From an uncultured Roseobacter sp. (GTDB taxonomy: Bacteria; Pseudomonadota; Alphaproteobacteria; Rhodobacterales; Rhodobacteraceae), in contig NZ_CANLQB010000005.1 in assembly GCF_947493125.1 (NCBI RefSeq), positions 62,001 to 126,000 of the forward strand: a stretch of 64,000 bases of DNA. Direction: 5' to 3'. Below, piece after piece: positions 34,460 to 43,703 of this stretch. The notes under the pieces are model-generated. The model worked only from the letters and a program-made list of their open reading frames with translations, was not told the DNA's origin and did no database searches. The number at the start of each line of letters is the position of its first letter. The stretch's first letter is position 1. Made by a program: the position numbers and the translations under genes.

Positions 34460-34983
34460 CCTTCCTGCGGCCAGAGGCGAAGGCGCAGCTCATGCGCTGG
34501 CGCGAGGTGCTGGCAGGTGGCGCGATGATGCTGCTGGGGCTCTGGTGGTTGATCGGGCCCGGGCGTCTGCTGGTGCTGCCTGCGATGGCGCTGCTGCTGG
34601 CCGGGGCGGCCCTGTGTTGGGTGGGCGTGCAGCGCGCGCGGTTTCGCAGCGCGGGGCAGGGGCCGGGCGCGGTCAGCGTCGACGAAGGCCAGATCACCTA
34701 TTTCGGGCCGCTGACGGGCGGGTCCGTGGCGCTGCGCGAGATGACGGAGCTGACGCTGGACAAGACGCTTTACCCCGCGCATTGGCGTCTGACGCAACCG
34801 GGGCAGCCGGAGCTGCTGATCCCGGTGAATGCGGAAGGCGCCGACGCTCTGTTCGACGCCTTTGCGACGCTCGCGGGCCTCAGGACGGAGCGGATGCTGC
34901 ATGCGCTGCAAGGGCCCGACACCCACGCCATCGTGATCTGGCAACGCGCGGGCAGTGCTGCCGCCCCCCTTCGTCTGCATTGA
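34456..34983 (+). CDS. Two-helix membrane protein of unknown function
   Basis: 175 aa. Two membrane helices at residues about 18-36 and 40-57 (GAMMLLGLWWLIGPG, VLPAMALLLAGAALCWVG), then a cytoplasmic beta-rich part (AVSVDEGQITYFGPLTGGSV) resembling PH-like domains of alphaproteobacterial membrane proteins. It overlaps the GNAT gene by four bases (ATGA). Function is not known to me. Confidence 0.8.
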   Translation: MTFLRPEAKAQLMRWREVLAGGAMMLLGLWWLIGPGRLLVLPAMALLLAGAALCWVGVQRARFRSAGQGPGAVSVDEGQITYFGPLTGGSVALREMTELTLDKTLYPAHWRLTQPGQPELLIPVNAEGADALFDAFATLAGLRTERMLHALQGPDTHAIVIWQRAGSAAAPLRLH

Positions 34984-35050
34984 CACCTCGGACATTTCGG
35001 CTCATCCCTGACCTTCCAGACCACGCCACGACCGAACGGAGCCTCCCCAT

Positions 35051-36421
35051 ATGTCCATCCCTCAATCCGGCGGCGGGCCGATCACGTCCCATGACCAGTT
35101 GGCGCAATATCTGGCGGATGGCTGCAAGCCCAAGGAGCAGTGGCGGATCGGCACGGAGCACGAGAAGTTCGGCTATTGCAAGGACACGCTGAAGCCGCTG
35201 CCCTATGAGGGCGAGCGGTCGATCCGGGTGATGCTGGAAGGGCTGCGCGACGCGCACGGATGGGCGCCGGTGGAAGAGGGCGGCAAGCTCATTGGGCTGG
35301 AGAAGGACGGCGCGAATATCTCGCTGGAGCCCGGCGGGCAGCTGGAGCTCAGCGGCGCGCCGCTGGAGACGATCCACGAGACCTGTGACGAGGTGAACAC
35401 CCATCTGCGCGAAGTGCAGGATGTGGCGGACCGCATCGGTGCGGGGTTCATCGGGCTGGGCGCGGCGCCGGTCTGGAGCCATGACGACATGGATCTGATG
35501 CCCAAGGGCCGCTACAAGCTGATGAACGACTATATGGGCCGCGTCGGCACCATGGGGCGCGTGATGATGCGGCGCACCTGCACGGTGCAGGTGAACCTGG
35601 ATTTCGGCTCGGAAGCGGATATGGTGCAGAAGATGCGCGTGTCGCTGGCGCTGCAGCCGGTGGCCACAGCGCTTTTTGCCAACTCCCCGTTCTTCGAGGG
35701 GCGCCCGAACGGGCATAAGTCCTGGCGCAGCGTGGCCTGGCGCAATCTGGATGCGTCGCGGACGGGGATGTTGCCCTTTGTGTTCGAAGAGGGCTTTGGG
35801 TTCGAACGCTGGGTCGAATATGCGCTCGATGTGCCGATGTATTTTGTCTATCGCGACGGACAGTATGTGGATGCGCTGGGGATGTCGTTCCGCGATTTTC
35901 TGGAGGGCAAACTGCCGGCGCTGCCCGGTGAAATCCCGACGCTGAGCGACTGGGCGGATCATCTGACCACCATTTTCCCGGAAGCGCGGGCAAAGCGGTT
36001 CATCGAGATGCGCGGCGCCGATGGAGGACCTTGGCGCAGGCTGTGTGCGTTGCCCGCGTTCTGGGTCGGGCTGATGTACGATCAGACCGCGCTCGATGCG
36101 GCCTGGGATCTGGTGAAAGACTGGGACATGGGCACGCGCGATCTGATGCGGGTTGCGGCCTCGGTCGACGGGCTGCAGGCCGAGGTGCATGGCATCAGGC
36201 TGCATGACATCGCGCGCGAGGCGGTGGCGATCAGCGAAGCGGGGCTGAAGGCGCGGGCCAGGGCGGGCGCGGGGGGCATGGTGCCGGACGAGACCCATTT
36301 CCTCAATGCGCTGATGGAGAGCGTGGAGAGCGGCAAGGTGCCTGCCGATGAGCTTTTGGAGCAGTATCACGGGGCGTGGGGCGGTGATCTGAGCCGGATC
36401 TATGCGGAGTATTCCTATTAG
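35051..36421 (+). CDS. gshA: Glutamate-cysteine ligase (plant/alphaproteobacterial type)
   Basis: 456 aa. Typical blocks are RIGTEHEKFGY near residue 35, DGANISLEPGGQLELSGAPL near 95, and RVGTMGRVMMRRTCTVQVNL near 160, where the metal and substrate residues lie. It makes gamma-glutamylcysteine, the first step of glutathione synthesis, in the cytoplasm. CGGAGCC precedes the ATG. Glutathione also supports formaldehyde oxidation in many Rhodobacteraceae, which may tie in with the alcohol-oxidation island. Confidence 0.95.
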   Translation: MSIPQSGGGPITSHDQLAQYLADGCKPKEQWRIGTEHEKFGYCKDTLKPLPYEGERSIRVMLEGLRDAHGWAPVEEGGKLIGLEKDGANISLEPGGQLELSGAPLETIHETCDEVNTHLREVQDVADRIGAGFIGLGAAPVWSHDDMDLMPKGRYKLMNDYMGRVGTMGRVMMRRTCTVQVNLDFGSEADMVQKMRVSLALQPVATALFANSPFFEGRPNGHKSWRSVAWRNLDASRTGMLPFVFEEGFGFERWVEYALDVPMYFVYRDGQYVDALGMSFRDFLEGKLPALPGEIPTLSDWADHLTTIFPEARAKRFIEMRGADGGPWRRLCALPAFWVGLMYDQTALDAAWDLVKDWDMGTRDLMRVAASVDGLQAEVHGIRLHDIAREAVAISEAGLKARARAGAGGMVPDETHFLNALMESVESGKVPADELLEQYHGAWGGDLSRIYAEYSY

Positions 36422-36617
36422 GCCCTGGGCTTTGGTTCCTGCCTGAGATCTGCGGATTGAGGACATCCCACCAGGGGTGGTGACGCTCCGGTGTGCCGGA
36501 ACTACGGCATGGGGTCGCGCGCGGCTGGCGACGGCGCGATATGCTGGCCTGTGAGGCGGGCGGAACACTTGGACCGTGCTGTATTGTTTGGCGGGGCGCA
36601 CCCAGGCCCGGCGGAGG

Positions 36618-36668
36618 AAGCGCCCTCACCCCCGTCGAGGGGGATCGGGCGCTGCCCGGCGAGACGCC
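36618..36668 (-). repeat. 51-nt palindromic intergenic element, copy C
   Basis: Reverse-oriented copy of the elements at 17041-17093 and 52099-52151, sharing GCCGGGCAGCGCCCG, the C-run/TCGA/G-run centre and GGGCGCTT. It lies in the 278-base gap between gshA and tag; nothing else is recognised in that gap. Confidence 0.75.
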
Positions 36669-36699
36669 GGGGGCGCAGCCTTATGGGTCAGAACCGAGT

Positions 36700-37325
36700 T
36701 CAGACCCCGATGCGCTGGTGGCCCGGACGGACAAACCGGCGGCGCGCCTCGTCGGCGGCGGGTCGCAGAGCGCATCCTTCGGCGTGATCGTTGATCAGCC
36801 CCATGGCCTGCATGAAGGCAAACATGGTCGTCGGGCCGACAAAGCGCCAGCCGCGGCGCTTCAGCTCCTTGGAGAGGCGGACCGAGGCGGGGCTGGTGGA
36901 CTGGGTCTGCGGGGTGCTGAGCTCCCCGGGTGGCGGCTCGAAACGCCAGACGAAGGCGGCGAGGCTGCCCTCGGCCTCGACCATCTCGACCGCACGCGCG
37001 GCGTTGTTGATCACCGCGTCGATCTTGCCGCGATGGCGAACGATGCCCGTGTCGCCGAGCAGGCGGTCGACCTCTTCCGGCCCATAGCGCGCCATCTTGT
37101 GAAACTCGAAGCCGTCGAATGCGGTGCGGAACGCGGGCCGCTTGTTGAGGATCGTGCGCCAGCTCAGCCCCGACTGGAAGGATTCCAGGCAGATCTTCTC
37201 GAAGAGCCGCGTGTCATCGGCGACGGGAAAGCCCCATTCCCGGTCGTGATAGTCGAGGAATTCCGGCGCCGTGCTGGCCAGCGGCAGCGCGGCTGGCCAT
37301 CGGGCCCGGGGACGGTCTCCGTCAT
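36700..37325 (-). pseudogene. tag: 3-methyladenine DNA glycosylase I, frameshifted
   Basis: From ATG 37325 the first 17 residues read MTETVPGPDGQPRCRWP, then the frame breaks. In the next frame the protein continues STAPEFLDYHDREWGFPVA, LFEKICLESFQSGLSWRTIL, HRGKIDAVINNA, RRGWRFVGPTTMFAFMQAMG and ends at 36700. Comparison with the family suggests four bases lost near 37276 in a GC-rich run. All other conserved parts are intact, so this is either a young pseudogene or an assembly error. Tag removes 3-methyladenine from DNA. Confidence 0.85.
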
Positions 37326-37424
37326 GACAGCCCGTGGGCTGGGGATGGCGCGCGCATGGGCTGTCGGGGCTCCTCTCCCGGTCTGGGGCCGCGCCACCCG
37401 GTGGGGGCGCGGCGGTGGAGACGC

Positions 37425-38699
37425 TCAGGGCGTGAGTTTGTGGATCATGCCCTCATCGACGGCGGTGTAAAGGCTGCCATCGGGGCCGAGGACAACGGCG
37501 CGGAAGCGCCCGGCCTCCATCTCCTCGGGCAGGGTCATCTCGACCACATCGACCACGGAGGTGCCGTCGTTGCTGAGCTCGAAAACGTCGAGGCGCTGGC
37601 CGATGGGTGTGCCGCCGAAGCCGATGCCCATGATGCCCACGACCAGGTGGCCCTCCCAGTCGCCCCAGGCCGCATCGTCGAGGAAGGCCGCCGAGGAGGT
37701 GCCCTGCGACCAGCCGTTGTTGTCCCAAATGGGCGGCATGGCATCGGGGTAGGTGGCGAAATCGGTCATCGGCATGAAGGCTGCACGTTCATAGCGGTTC
37801 ATGCCGTCCATCTGGTTGGGGCTGTAGCCGCAGTAGTCATCCGGGCAGTCGCCGCGCCCGGCCATATTGGGGCGCGGATCCCACCCGGCGTTGCCGCCGT
37901 TGACCAGCACGGTGATCTCATCGGAGTGCCAGGGCCCATGCTCGGCGGTGATCGCGGCGCCGGTGTCCGGGTGAAAGGCAATGCCCTGCACGTTGCGGTG
38001 GCCGTTGGTGTAGGTGCGCGGGTCGAACCCGTCCGGTGGCGTATTCTCCGGGGACGCAGCACCATCGGTGTCGATGCGCAGCACCTTGCTGCCCATCAGG
38101 GTCGGGCTCTGCGGCACCTCCTCGTTGTGGTTGTCGCCGGTGGTCAGATAGAGATAGCCGTCGGCCGGATTGAAGCGGACGCGCCCGCCGTTGTGCGCAC
38201 CGGGGCCGCCGAAGGGATGATCGGAGGCCGCCATCTTGTAGGGCACGTCATCGACGATATCGGTGCGGTCGGAGACGCTGGAGAAATCATCGCTGACCAC
38301 GAGCCGCATCAGCCGGTTGGTGTGCGGATCCGACATGTTCGATGTGGAATAGACATAGATCCGCCGGGTGTCGGCGAAATCGGGATCGACCGCGACGCCC
38401 ATCATGCCGGCCTGCCCCTCGCAGAAGAGATCATCGGCAGTGCTGGCGTAGCCGTCGCTGCCGCTCATGCCGAGCAGCGCGGTCACGTCACCGGACGGCA
38501 GGCGCACGGACAGGCCCTTGCATTTCTCGGTGAAGAACATGGTGCCGTCGTCGAGAAACGCCATGTCCCACGGGCTGTCGAGCCCGTCGAGCACCAGCGT
38601 GTGGGTGAGGCTGGTGGTGTTCTGCGCCAGCGCCGGGCCGGCACAGAGCGCGGCGCTCATAATCAGCGGGATCAGTCGGGGTTGCAGTGCATGTCTCAT
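37425..38699 (-). CDS. PQQ-dependent sugar dehydrogenase-like beta-propeller protein
   Basis: 424 aa with a signal peptide (ending GPALAQ, residue 26). Six-bladed propeller features of soluble glucose/aldose dehydrogenases: GLDSPWDMAFLDDGTMFFTE, GMMGVAVDPDFADTRRIYVY, GAHNGGRVRFNPADGYLYLT, VQGIAFHPDTGAAITAEHGP. It likely oxidises a sugar or polyol in the periplasm with PQQ, though many relatives have no tested substrate. Stands alone 6 kb from the pqqAB genes that could help supply cofactor. Confidence 0.85.
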   Translation of the reverse strand: MRHALQPRLIPLIMSAALCAGPALAQNTTSLTHTLVLDGLDSPWDMAFLDDGTMFFTEKCKGLSVRLPSGDVTALLGMSGSDGYASTADDLFCEGQAGMMGVAVDPDFADTRRIYVYSTSNMSDPHTNRLMRLVVSDDFSSVSDRTDIVDDVPYKMAASDHPFGGPGAHNGGRVRFNPADGYLYLTTGDNHNEEVPQSPTLMGSKVLRIDTDGAASPENTPPDGFDPRTYTNGHRNVQGIAFHPDTGAAITAEHGPWHSDEITVLVNGGNAGWDPRPNMAGRGDCPDDYCGYSPNQMDGMNRYERAAFMPMTDFATYPDAMPPIWDNNGWSQGTSSAAFLDDAAWGDWEGHLVVGIMGIGFGGTPIGQRLDVFELSNDGTSVVDVVEMTLPEEMEAGRFRAVVLGPDGSLYTAVDEGMIHKLTP

Positions 38700-38858
38700 G
38701 GTGGTCCTCCCTCGCGGTCTGGTATGTGCTGCCCGACAGATCGCTCATGACGCTCCTCGAAACCCGGCAATCGAGCCTTCGCAGCCTAAGCGCGATATAC
38801 AACCATATCAAGAATATCTGCAGGCAGGTCGCCTCGTGCGGCGCGTCAGCGAGACGGC

Positions 38859-40262
38859 TCAGTTGCTGCGCAGCCTGTCGCGGAGGCGTTCGAAGAGATA
38901 GGTGCCGCCGCGCCGTGTCTCCAGTTCGTCCTGGCCGGTGCTCCTCGCGGAGCCCGCAAACCACACTTCGATCAGACCGACGGGGCCGTTTTGCGCCCCG
39001 GTGAAATCGCGCGCTTCGATTTCCAGCGCCTCGGCCAGCGCTTGGGCGGCGGCGCGGTCTTCGGAGTTGTAATAGCGAATGTGAGCGGTCGAGACCGCGA
39101 AGCCCACGCGCTGAAGATTTGTAACGGCGAGCCCGGTGTCTTCGAGGCGCTCGAGGTTGGTTGCGAGCCGCCCGCGCGGGACGGCGTCCGGGGCATAGAC
39201 GCGCAGATCGACGATGTCGAGGTCGGCGCCCGCAGCCCCGAGCTTGTCGGCCAAGCTCCATTTGACGCCGGGCAGACCGTCGGGTGGCGTCGGGATCAGC
39301 GCTCCGGCCTCGGTGCGGGCGATGACGCCGGGGGCGGGCTGCATCGGGCGCCAGGCGACCAGTGACAGCGTGCTTGCAGCTGGCGCATCGGGGGCGGGGT
39401 CGATCTGCGCGGCGACGAAAGGCGCCTCGGCCCGGATGGCCCTGCGGGCCTCAGCCGCCCGTGATGCTGGCGGGCGTTGGGTGACCTCGACAGCGGCGAT
39501 ACCGGCGTCGGTCTCGGGCGGGACGGTAGGCTCCGGCGCGATCTCCACGACCCCCAGGATGGCCGCGGGCGCGTCCGGGGTGTCTGGGCGCTCTGCGGGC
39601 GCCGGGTCAACCGCCGCGGTTTCCGTCGGCGCATCCGACGCGGGGAGAGCGGGTGCCTGCAGGGGGCGCGGTTCGATTTCCGATGTGGGCAAGGCTTCAG
39701 CGGTCTCGGCGGCGGGCGGGGTCACCTCGGGCGCCGGGGCCTCCGCCTCACCCGCGGGCGGGGCGGTGGCGGGGGTGGGCGCCGGTGTGGCCTCGAGGCG
39801 GGCGATCGCCTCTGTTGGGGCGGTGGTCTCCTGCGCCACGCTGTCTGCGGGTTGGCCTGCGCGCATGGCACCGAGGCCGAAGAGCGTGCCGATTCCGAGG
39901 GCGAAGCCGAACCCGAGGCTGGCACAGCAGGCCATGGCGATCAGCAGCGCGCGCTTCGGGTGTTGCGTGATCGTGGCGAGCAGGTCGGATCGGGTGTGGC
40001 TGGGCGCGACGGAAGGCACCGCGGCGGCGGCCGTCTCGGTGTCCTCCTGCTTGGGCGGTGTATGGAAGTTCAGGGGCGGCGCGGTTGGCGCCGGGCTGTC
40101 CGCCTCGGCCTCGCCGGTCTGGGCAAGCGCCTGTTCGCGTTTCGCCCGCGCGGCCATGAGCCGCTCTTCCCAATTCGGGAGCGTGGATGCCGCTGGCTTG
40201 CGGGGCGCGCCGGGCTTGCGGACCTGCGGCTTGCCCGACTGACCGCCGTTTTTCTCTGACAT
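38859..40262 (-). CDS. Pro/Ala-rich membrane protein with LytR_C-like domain
   Basis: 467 aa from ATG 40262. Residues 1-100 are basic and proline-rich; 104-133 form one membrane helix (RALLIAMACCASLGFGFALG); 135-340 are a long Pro/Ala/Thr/Glu-rich linker; the last ~110 residues resemble a LytR C-terminal domain (LRVYAPDAVPRGRLATNLER, VGFAVSTAHIRYYNSED). The linker length suggests reach across the periplasm. Role in the cell envelope is inference; no enzyme motif is visible. Confidence 0.75.
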   Translation of the reverse strand: MSEKNGGQSGKPQVRKPGAPRKPAASTLPNWEERLMAARAKREQALAQTGEAEADSPAPTAPPLNFHTPPKQEDTETAAAAVPSVAPSHTRSDLLATITQHPKRALLIAMACCASLGFGFALGIGTLFGLGAMRAGQPADSVAQETTAPTEAIARLEATPAPTPATAPPAGEAEAPAPEVTPPAAETAEALPTSEIEPRPLQAPALPASDAPTETAAVDPAPAERPDTPDAPAAILGVVEIAPEPTVPPETDAGIAAVEVTQRPPASRAAEARRAIRAEAPFVAAQIDPAPDAPAASTLSLVAWRPMQPAPGVIARTEAGALIPTPPDGLPGVKWSLADKLGAAGADLDIVDLRVYAPDAVPRGRLATNLERLEDTGLAVTNLQRVGFAVSTAHIRYYNSEDRAAAQALAEALEIEARDFTGAQNGPVGLIEVWFAGSARSTGQDELETRRGGTYLFERLRDRLRSN

Positions 40263-40566
40263 GTTCCAGGCCCCCCGGGCACATAGTTCATGAAAACGCA
40301 AACATCCCCGCGACACTGAAATGGATCGCCCCGCAGAAATCAAACCAAAAAAAGCTCCAGCGTTTTTAGGAGCTTGAGTGGCTCATTCCTACAACACTCG
40401 CGCAGGGGTTGAAAAGATGGCGCGTGCAGGCGTGGGCTGGATCGCGCGCGGCGGCGGCGGTGCGGGGCTGTGCCGGCATCCTGTTGACGTGCCTTTGTTG
40501 TCCAAGGACCCAAGGGGTATCGGTGCCCGCTGCTGCCCCGCGCCTCTCCCTGGCGTGCGGGGCGGC
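40263..40566. other. Intergenic region, no gene recognised
   Basis: 304 bases between the LytR_C-like gene and the DUF2461 gene. The first part is AT-rich and probably holds the promoter of the LytR_C-like gene. A GCCCCGC...GCGGGGC stem (40535-40563) lies just after the DUF2461 stop and may help end that transcript; there is no T-run. No tRNA or small gene is convincing. Confidence 0.4.
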
Positions 40567-41226
40567 CTAGGCCACGCGGTCGAGAAGGTGAAAGAGCGGC
40601 AGAAATCCGGTCAGCGCCTCTGTCGTGCGCGGGATCAGATCGGGCCGGGTGACGGAGTGCGGATCGGGCAGATCGTGCCAGGCGGCAAGGCCCTTGCGGC
40701 GCAGCGCGTCGGCGTGCGGGTGGGTCTTGTCGATGCCCGACGGGACCCGCTTGAGCTCCGGCGGGTTTACTCTCATGCCGTTGGTCTCAAGCGTCTGGAT
40801 CAGCGCCAGAAGCTCTGCCCCCATGGGCCCCGCCATCTGCGTGCGGAAGGCCGCGAGGCCCGGTTTGTCGTACTGGAAGACGCCGCAGCCGAGCGAGAGC
40901 GTCTCGGTGCCCAGCCCGAAAAACCACATGGGTCTGTTCGGCGTGGCAGGCTGGGGCGCGAAGGAGAGGTGCAGGTGGGCGTTATAGGGCGTTTTGTCCC
41001 TGGAAAACCGGATGTCGCGGTGGATCCGGTAGATCTTGGCCTCATGCGGCGTCCCGGTCAGCGCGTCGAGCGCGGTGCACATTGCGGCGGCAAACGCCCG
41101 GGCGGGGCGTTGGATCTCGGCCTCATAGACCGCCTTGTGGTCCTGAAACCAGTCGCGCCGGTTGTTGGCCTTGAGATCGGTGAGAAAGGCGAGGGCCGCC
41201 GGAGAGAAATGGTCAAACGCGGGCAT
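40567..41226 (-). CDS. DUF2461 (TIGR02453-type) protein
   Basis: 219 aa from ATG 41226. The family core is clear: FDHFSPAALAFLTDLKANNR followed by RDWFQDHK, then IHRDIRFSRDKTPYNAHLHL and GLGTETLSLGCGVFQYDKPG. DUF2461 proteins are widespread and uncharacterised. The gene begins a minus-strand run after the TfoX-like and MAPEG genes (10 bases apart), so these three may be co-transcribed. Confidence 0.9.
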   Translation of the reverse strand: MPAFDHFSPAALAFLTDLKANNRRDWFQDHKAVYEAEIQRPARAFAAAMCTALDALTGTPHEAKIYRIHRDIRFSRDKTPYNAHLHLSFAPQPATPNRPMWFFGLGTETLSLGCGVFQYDKPGLAAFRTQMAGPMGAELLALIQTLETNGMRVNPPELKRVPSGIDKTHPHADALRRKGLAAWHDLPDPHSVTRPDLIPRTTEALTGFLPLFHLLDRVA

Positions 41227-41236
41227 GGCAGTCCTT

Positions 41237-41581
41237 TCAGGTTTTTGGCGGCAGGCTGGCGACATGCTGCAGGGCGCGGTCGAGCCAGTCCTGCAGGGCG
41301 GGATCTGGGCAGTCGTCATGAGCCACAAGAATATAGCCCCCCATCTTGCGCGCACCCTGCATCAGCGTGCGAACGGCGGGATTGCGCAGAGCCTCGGCCT
41401 CCTGCGCCTTGCCGATGCGAAACATGAAGCGGCGGGTGCCGGTTTTCTCCTGCCGTGCGCCGCTGAGCATATGGCCATTCAGCAGGAAGATGGTGCCGCC
41501 CATCATGCGTTTTTCGGTGATGCCCGCATGGCCGGCCAGAGCGCGGCGCATGCGGTCGGTCAGGGCCGCGTCCTGCGGCAT
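41237..41581 (-). CDS. TfoX N-terminal domain protein
   Basis: 114 aa. MRRALAGHAGITEKRMMGGT followed by IFLLNGHMLSG matches the TfoX N-terminal domain ('K-x-M-F-G-G'), with MGGYILVAHDD near the C-terminus. It is a stand-alone domain without the TfoX C-terminal part, as in many bacteria. Its function outside competence regulation is unknown. It shares one base with the preceding MAPEG gene (TGATG). Confidence 0.85.
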   Translation of the reverse strand: MPQDAALTDRMRRALAGHAGITEKRMMGGTIFLLNGHMLSGARQEKTGTRRFMFRIGKAQEAEALRNPAVRTLMQGARKMGGYILVAHDDCPDPALQDWLDRALQHVASLPPKT

Positions 41582-41979
41582 CAGACCAGCCCCGCCGCAA
41601 GAAGCAGGATGGCGCCCGACAGCGTGAAGATGGTCAGCGTGGTCAGCAGGGTGCCGATGAGGCGCCCGAGGCCGTTGGGGTTGCGGCGCAGGCTGATGTA
41701 GTGAATGAGCCGCGCGCCGAGCAGCAGCGTGCCGCAGCCGATCACCAGCCAGGGCGGCGCGCCTGCGATCTCGGCCCCGGCGAGGGCGAGCAGGGCCAGT
41801 GGCACATACTCGGTGAAGTTGGCATGCGCGCGGATGCGGCGCAGCAGGTCGTCGTCCTCCCCCGCCAGCATCATGATGCCGGTCCTGGCCCGGCGCAGCC
41901 CCACGGCGATGGCCATCGGTACGCTCATCAGCGCCAGCAGGGCGATGAAGATCAGGGTGTAGGTTGGGGCGTGGTCCAT
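41581..41979 (-). CDS. MAPEG-family membrane protein
   Basis: 132 aa with four hydrophobic helices. The family pattern R-x-H-x-N-x-x-E is present as RIRAHANFTEYVPLALLALA, with LGARLIHYISLRRN later. MAPEG proteins conjugate glutathione or isomerise eicosanoids in eukaryotes; bacterial roles are mostly unknown. Possibly linked to glutathione from gshA but this is inference. Confidence 0.88.
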   Translation of the reverse strand: MDHAPTYTLIFIALLALMSVPMAIAVGLRRARTGIMMLAGEDDDLLRRIRAHANFTEYVPLALLALAGAEIAGAPPWLVIGCGTLLLGARLIHYISLRRNPNGLGRLIGTLLTTLTIFTLSGAILLLAAGLV

Positions 41980-42001
41980 CCTGTGCTCCTTTCTGGCGGT
42001 C

Positions 42002-42388
42002 TCAGGCCATCATGCTCTCATAGGTGATGAGCGCAAAGCGCGCGCCCTGCGGATCGGTCAGCGTGGCCATGCGGCCGACGCCGGGCACGTCCCCGGGCGG
42101 GGTGACGACAGTGGCCCCCCTGCTGCTGGCCTCGGTGACGCTGGCGTCCACGTCCGGCACGGTGAAGTAGATCGTCCAGCCGCCCTGCTCCGCCGGAACG
42201 GGTGAGAAACCGCCGATGGCCGTCTCTCCGATGGCGACGGCGGAATAGCTCGACCCGTCCTGCATCGGCATGTCGGTGATGCTCCAGCCGAGCACCTCGG
42301 CGTAGAAGGCCTTGGCGGCGGATTGGTCGGGCCCGGCGTGGTCGATCCAGCCGGCGTTTCCGGGGGTTGTCATGTCGAGAAGGCTCAT
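42002..42388 (-). CDS. VOC/glyoxalase-fold protein
   Basis: 128 aa from ATG 42388, preceded by GGAGCAATGAC. Opens with WIDHAGPDQSAAKAFYAEVL and ends RMATLTDPQGARFALITYES, which fits the single-domain VOC superfamily closest to the '27 kDa antigen' group. A VGWSI-like LGWSITDMPMQDGSSYS strand follows. Possible dioxygenase or glyoxalase; no metal set can be assigned. It lies in a cluster with the ECF42 sigma gene. Confidence 0.85.
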   Translation of the reverse strand: MSLLDMTTPGNAGWIDHAGPDQSAAKAFYAEVLGWSITDMPMQDGSSYSAVAIGETAIGGFSPVPAEQGGWTIYFTVPDVDASVTEASSRGATVVTPPGDVPGVGRMATLTDPQGARFALITYESMMA

Positions 42389-42467
42389 GTCATTGCTCCT
42401 GTGTTGGGGCGTCCCGCGGGGTGGGGACAGACCAAGGACGCGCGCGGCCCACGGGATCCGACAGGGC

Positions 42468-43703
42468 TCAGTTGTTTTTCTGCAGGCCTGCGATTTTCTC
42501 GTCGAGCAGCATGCGCTCGGGCGCGGTCGGGCCGAGCTGGCGCGCCCGGTCATAGGCGGCGCGGGCCGCGCCCAATGCGCCGGTCTGCTCCAGGAACGCC
42601 GCCCGCATGGTGTGAAACCAGCGGTAGCCATCGAGGTCGGGGGCCAGCTCCTGCATCTCGGCCAGGGCGGCCTCCGGACCGCGGGTCTTTGCCTGGACGG
42701 CGATCAGGTTGAGCCGCACCACGGGCGAGGGCTGCAGCGCGTAGAGAGCGGCGTAATGCGCCTCGATGAGTGGCCAGTCGGTGGTCTCCGGCGAGGCCGC
42801 GCGGGCGTGCTCGGCGGCGATGGCGGCCTGAATGAGATAGGGGCCCTGATGGCCGATCCGGCGGGCCTTGTGAAAGAAGGCGCGGGCCTCCTCCATCTCG
42901 GCCCGGGACCACAGGTGGCGGTCCTGATCGTCGAAGGCCACCGGGCGGCCCTGCGCATCGACCCGGGCGCCGCGCCGGGCGTGCTGAAAGAGCAGGAGTG
43001 ACAGCAGCGCTGCCTGCTCACCCATGCCCGGGAAGAGCTCGGCCAGCAGGCGCGCCAGCCGGATCGCCTCCTGGCAGAGCAGCGGGCGCATCTGGGTTTC
43101 GGTCTCGGAGGCGGACCAGCCTTCGGTGAACATCAGGTAGATCATCAGCGAGACCTCCCGCAGTCGTCGCGCGCGGTCTTGCGGGCTGGGGGTCTCGAAG
43201 GGCACCGGGTGCGCGGCGATGCGGCTCTTGGCGCGGGTGATGCGCCGCTCCATCGTCTTGGGTTTGACCAGAAAACCACGCGCGATCTCGGGCACGGCGA
43301 GCCCGGCCACCACCCGGAGGGCCAGCGCGATCTGGTCGCGCCGGGCCAGTGCGGGGTGGCAGCAGATGAAGAGCAGCCGCAGCACGTCGTCACGCAGCGC
43401 GTCGGGGTCGGGCAGGGGCGCCGCCTCTGCCTCCAGAATCACCTGGTTTTCGGACAGGAGGCGCGACTGGCGCTGGTGTTTGCGCAGCATGTCCAGCCCG
43501 CTGCGCCGCGCGGCGGTCAGCAGCCAGGCGAGAGGGTCGCGGGGTGTGCCGGTCTGCGGCCAGTGGGCCAGCGCCTTCACGCAGGCCTCGGCGAAGGCCT
43601 CCTCGGCCAGATCGACGGACCGGAAATAGCGGGTGAGGGCGGCCATCGCGCGCGGGCGCTGCTGGGCAAAGCGCGCCGCCAGCCAGTCGCAGGTGGCGCT
43701 CAT
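42468..43703 (-). CDS. ECF42-type RNA polymerase sigma factor
   Basis: 411 aa. Sigma region 2 is near the N-terminus (RYFRSVDLAEEAFAEACVKA, LAWLLTAARRSGLDMLRK) and region 4 near 130-190 (IALALRVVAGLAVPEIARGF). The C-terminal 200 residues form a TPR-like helical extension (GPYLIQAAIAAEHARA, HYAALYALQPSPVVRLNLIAVQ), the mark of the ECF42 group, which has no anti-sigma factor and depends on its extension. It overlaps the upstream DGPF gene by four bases, the standard ECF42 partnership. Confidence 0.93.
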   Translation of the reverse strand: MSATCDWLAARFAQQRPRAMAALTRYFRSVDLAEEAFAEACVKALAHWPQTGTPRDPLAWLLTAARRSGLDMLRKHQRQSRLLSENQVILEAEAAPLPDPDALRDDVLRLLFICCHPALARRDQIALALRVVAGLAVPEIARGFLVKPKTMERRITRAKSRIAAHPVPFETPSPQDRARRLREVSLMIYLMFTEGWSASETETQMRPLLCQEAIRLARLLAELFPGMGEQAALLSLLLFQHARRGARVDAQGRPVAFDDQDRHLWSRAEMEEARAFFHKARRIGHQGPYLIQAAIAAEHARAASPETTDWPLIEAHYAALYALQPSPVVRLNLIAVQAKTRGPEAALAEMQELAPDLDGYRWFHTMRAAFLEQTGALGAARAAYDRARQLGPTAPERMLLDEKIAGLQKNN

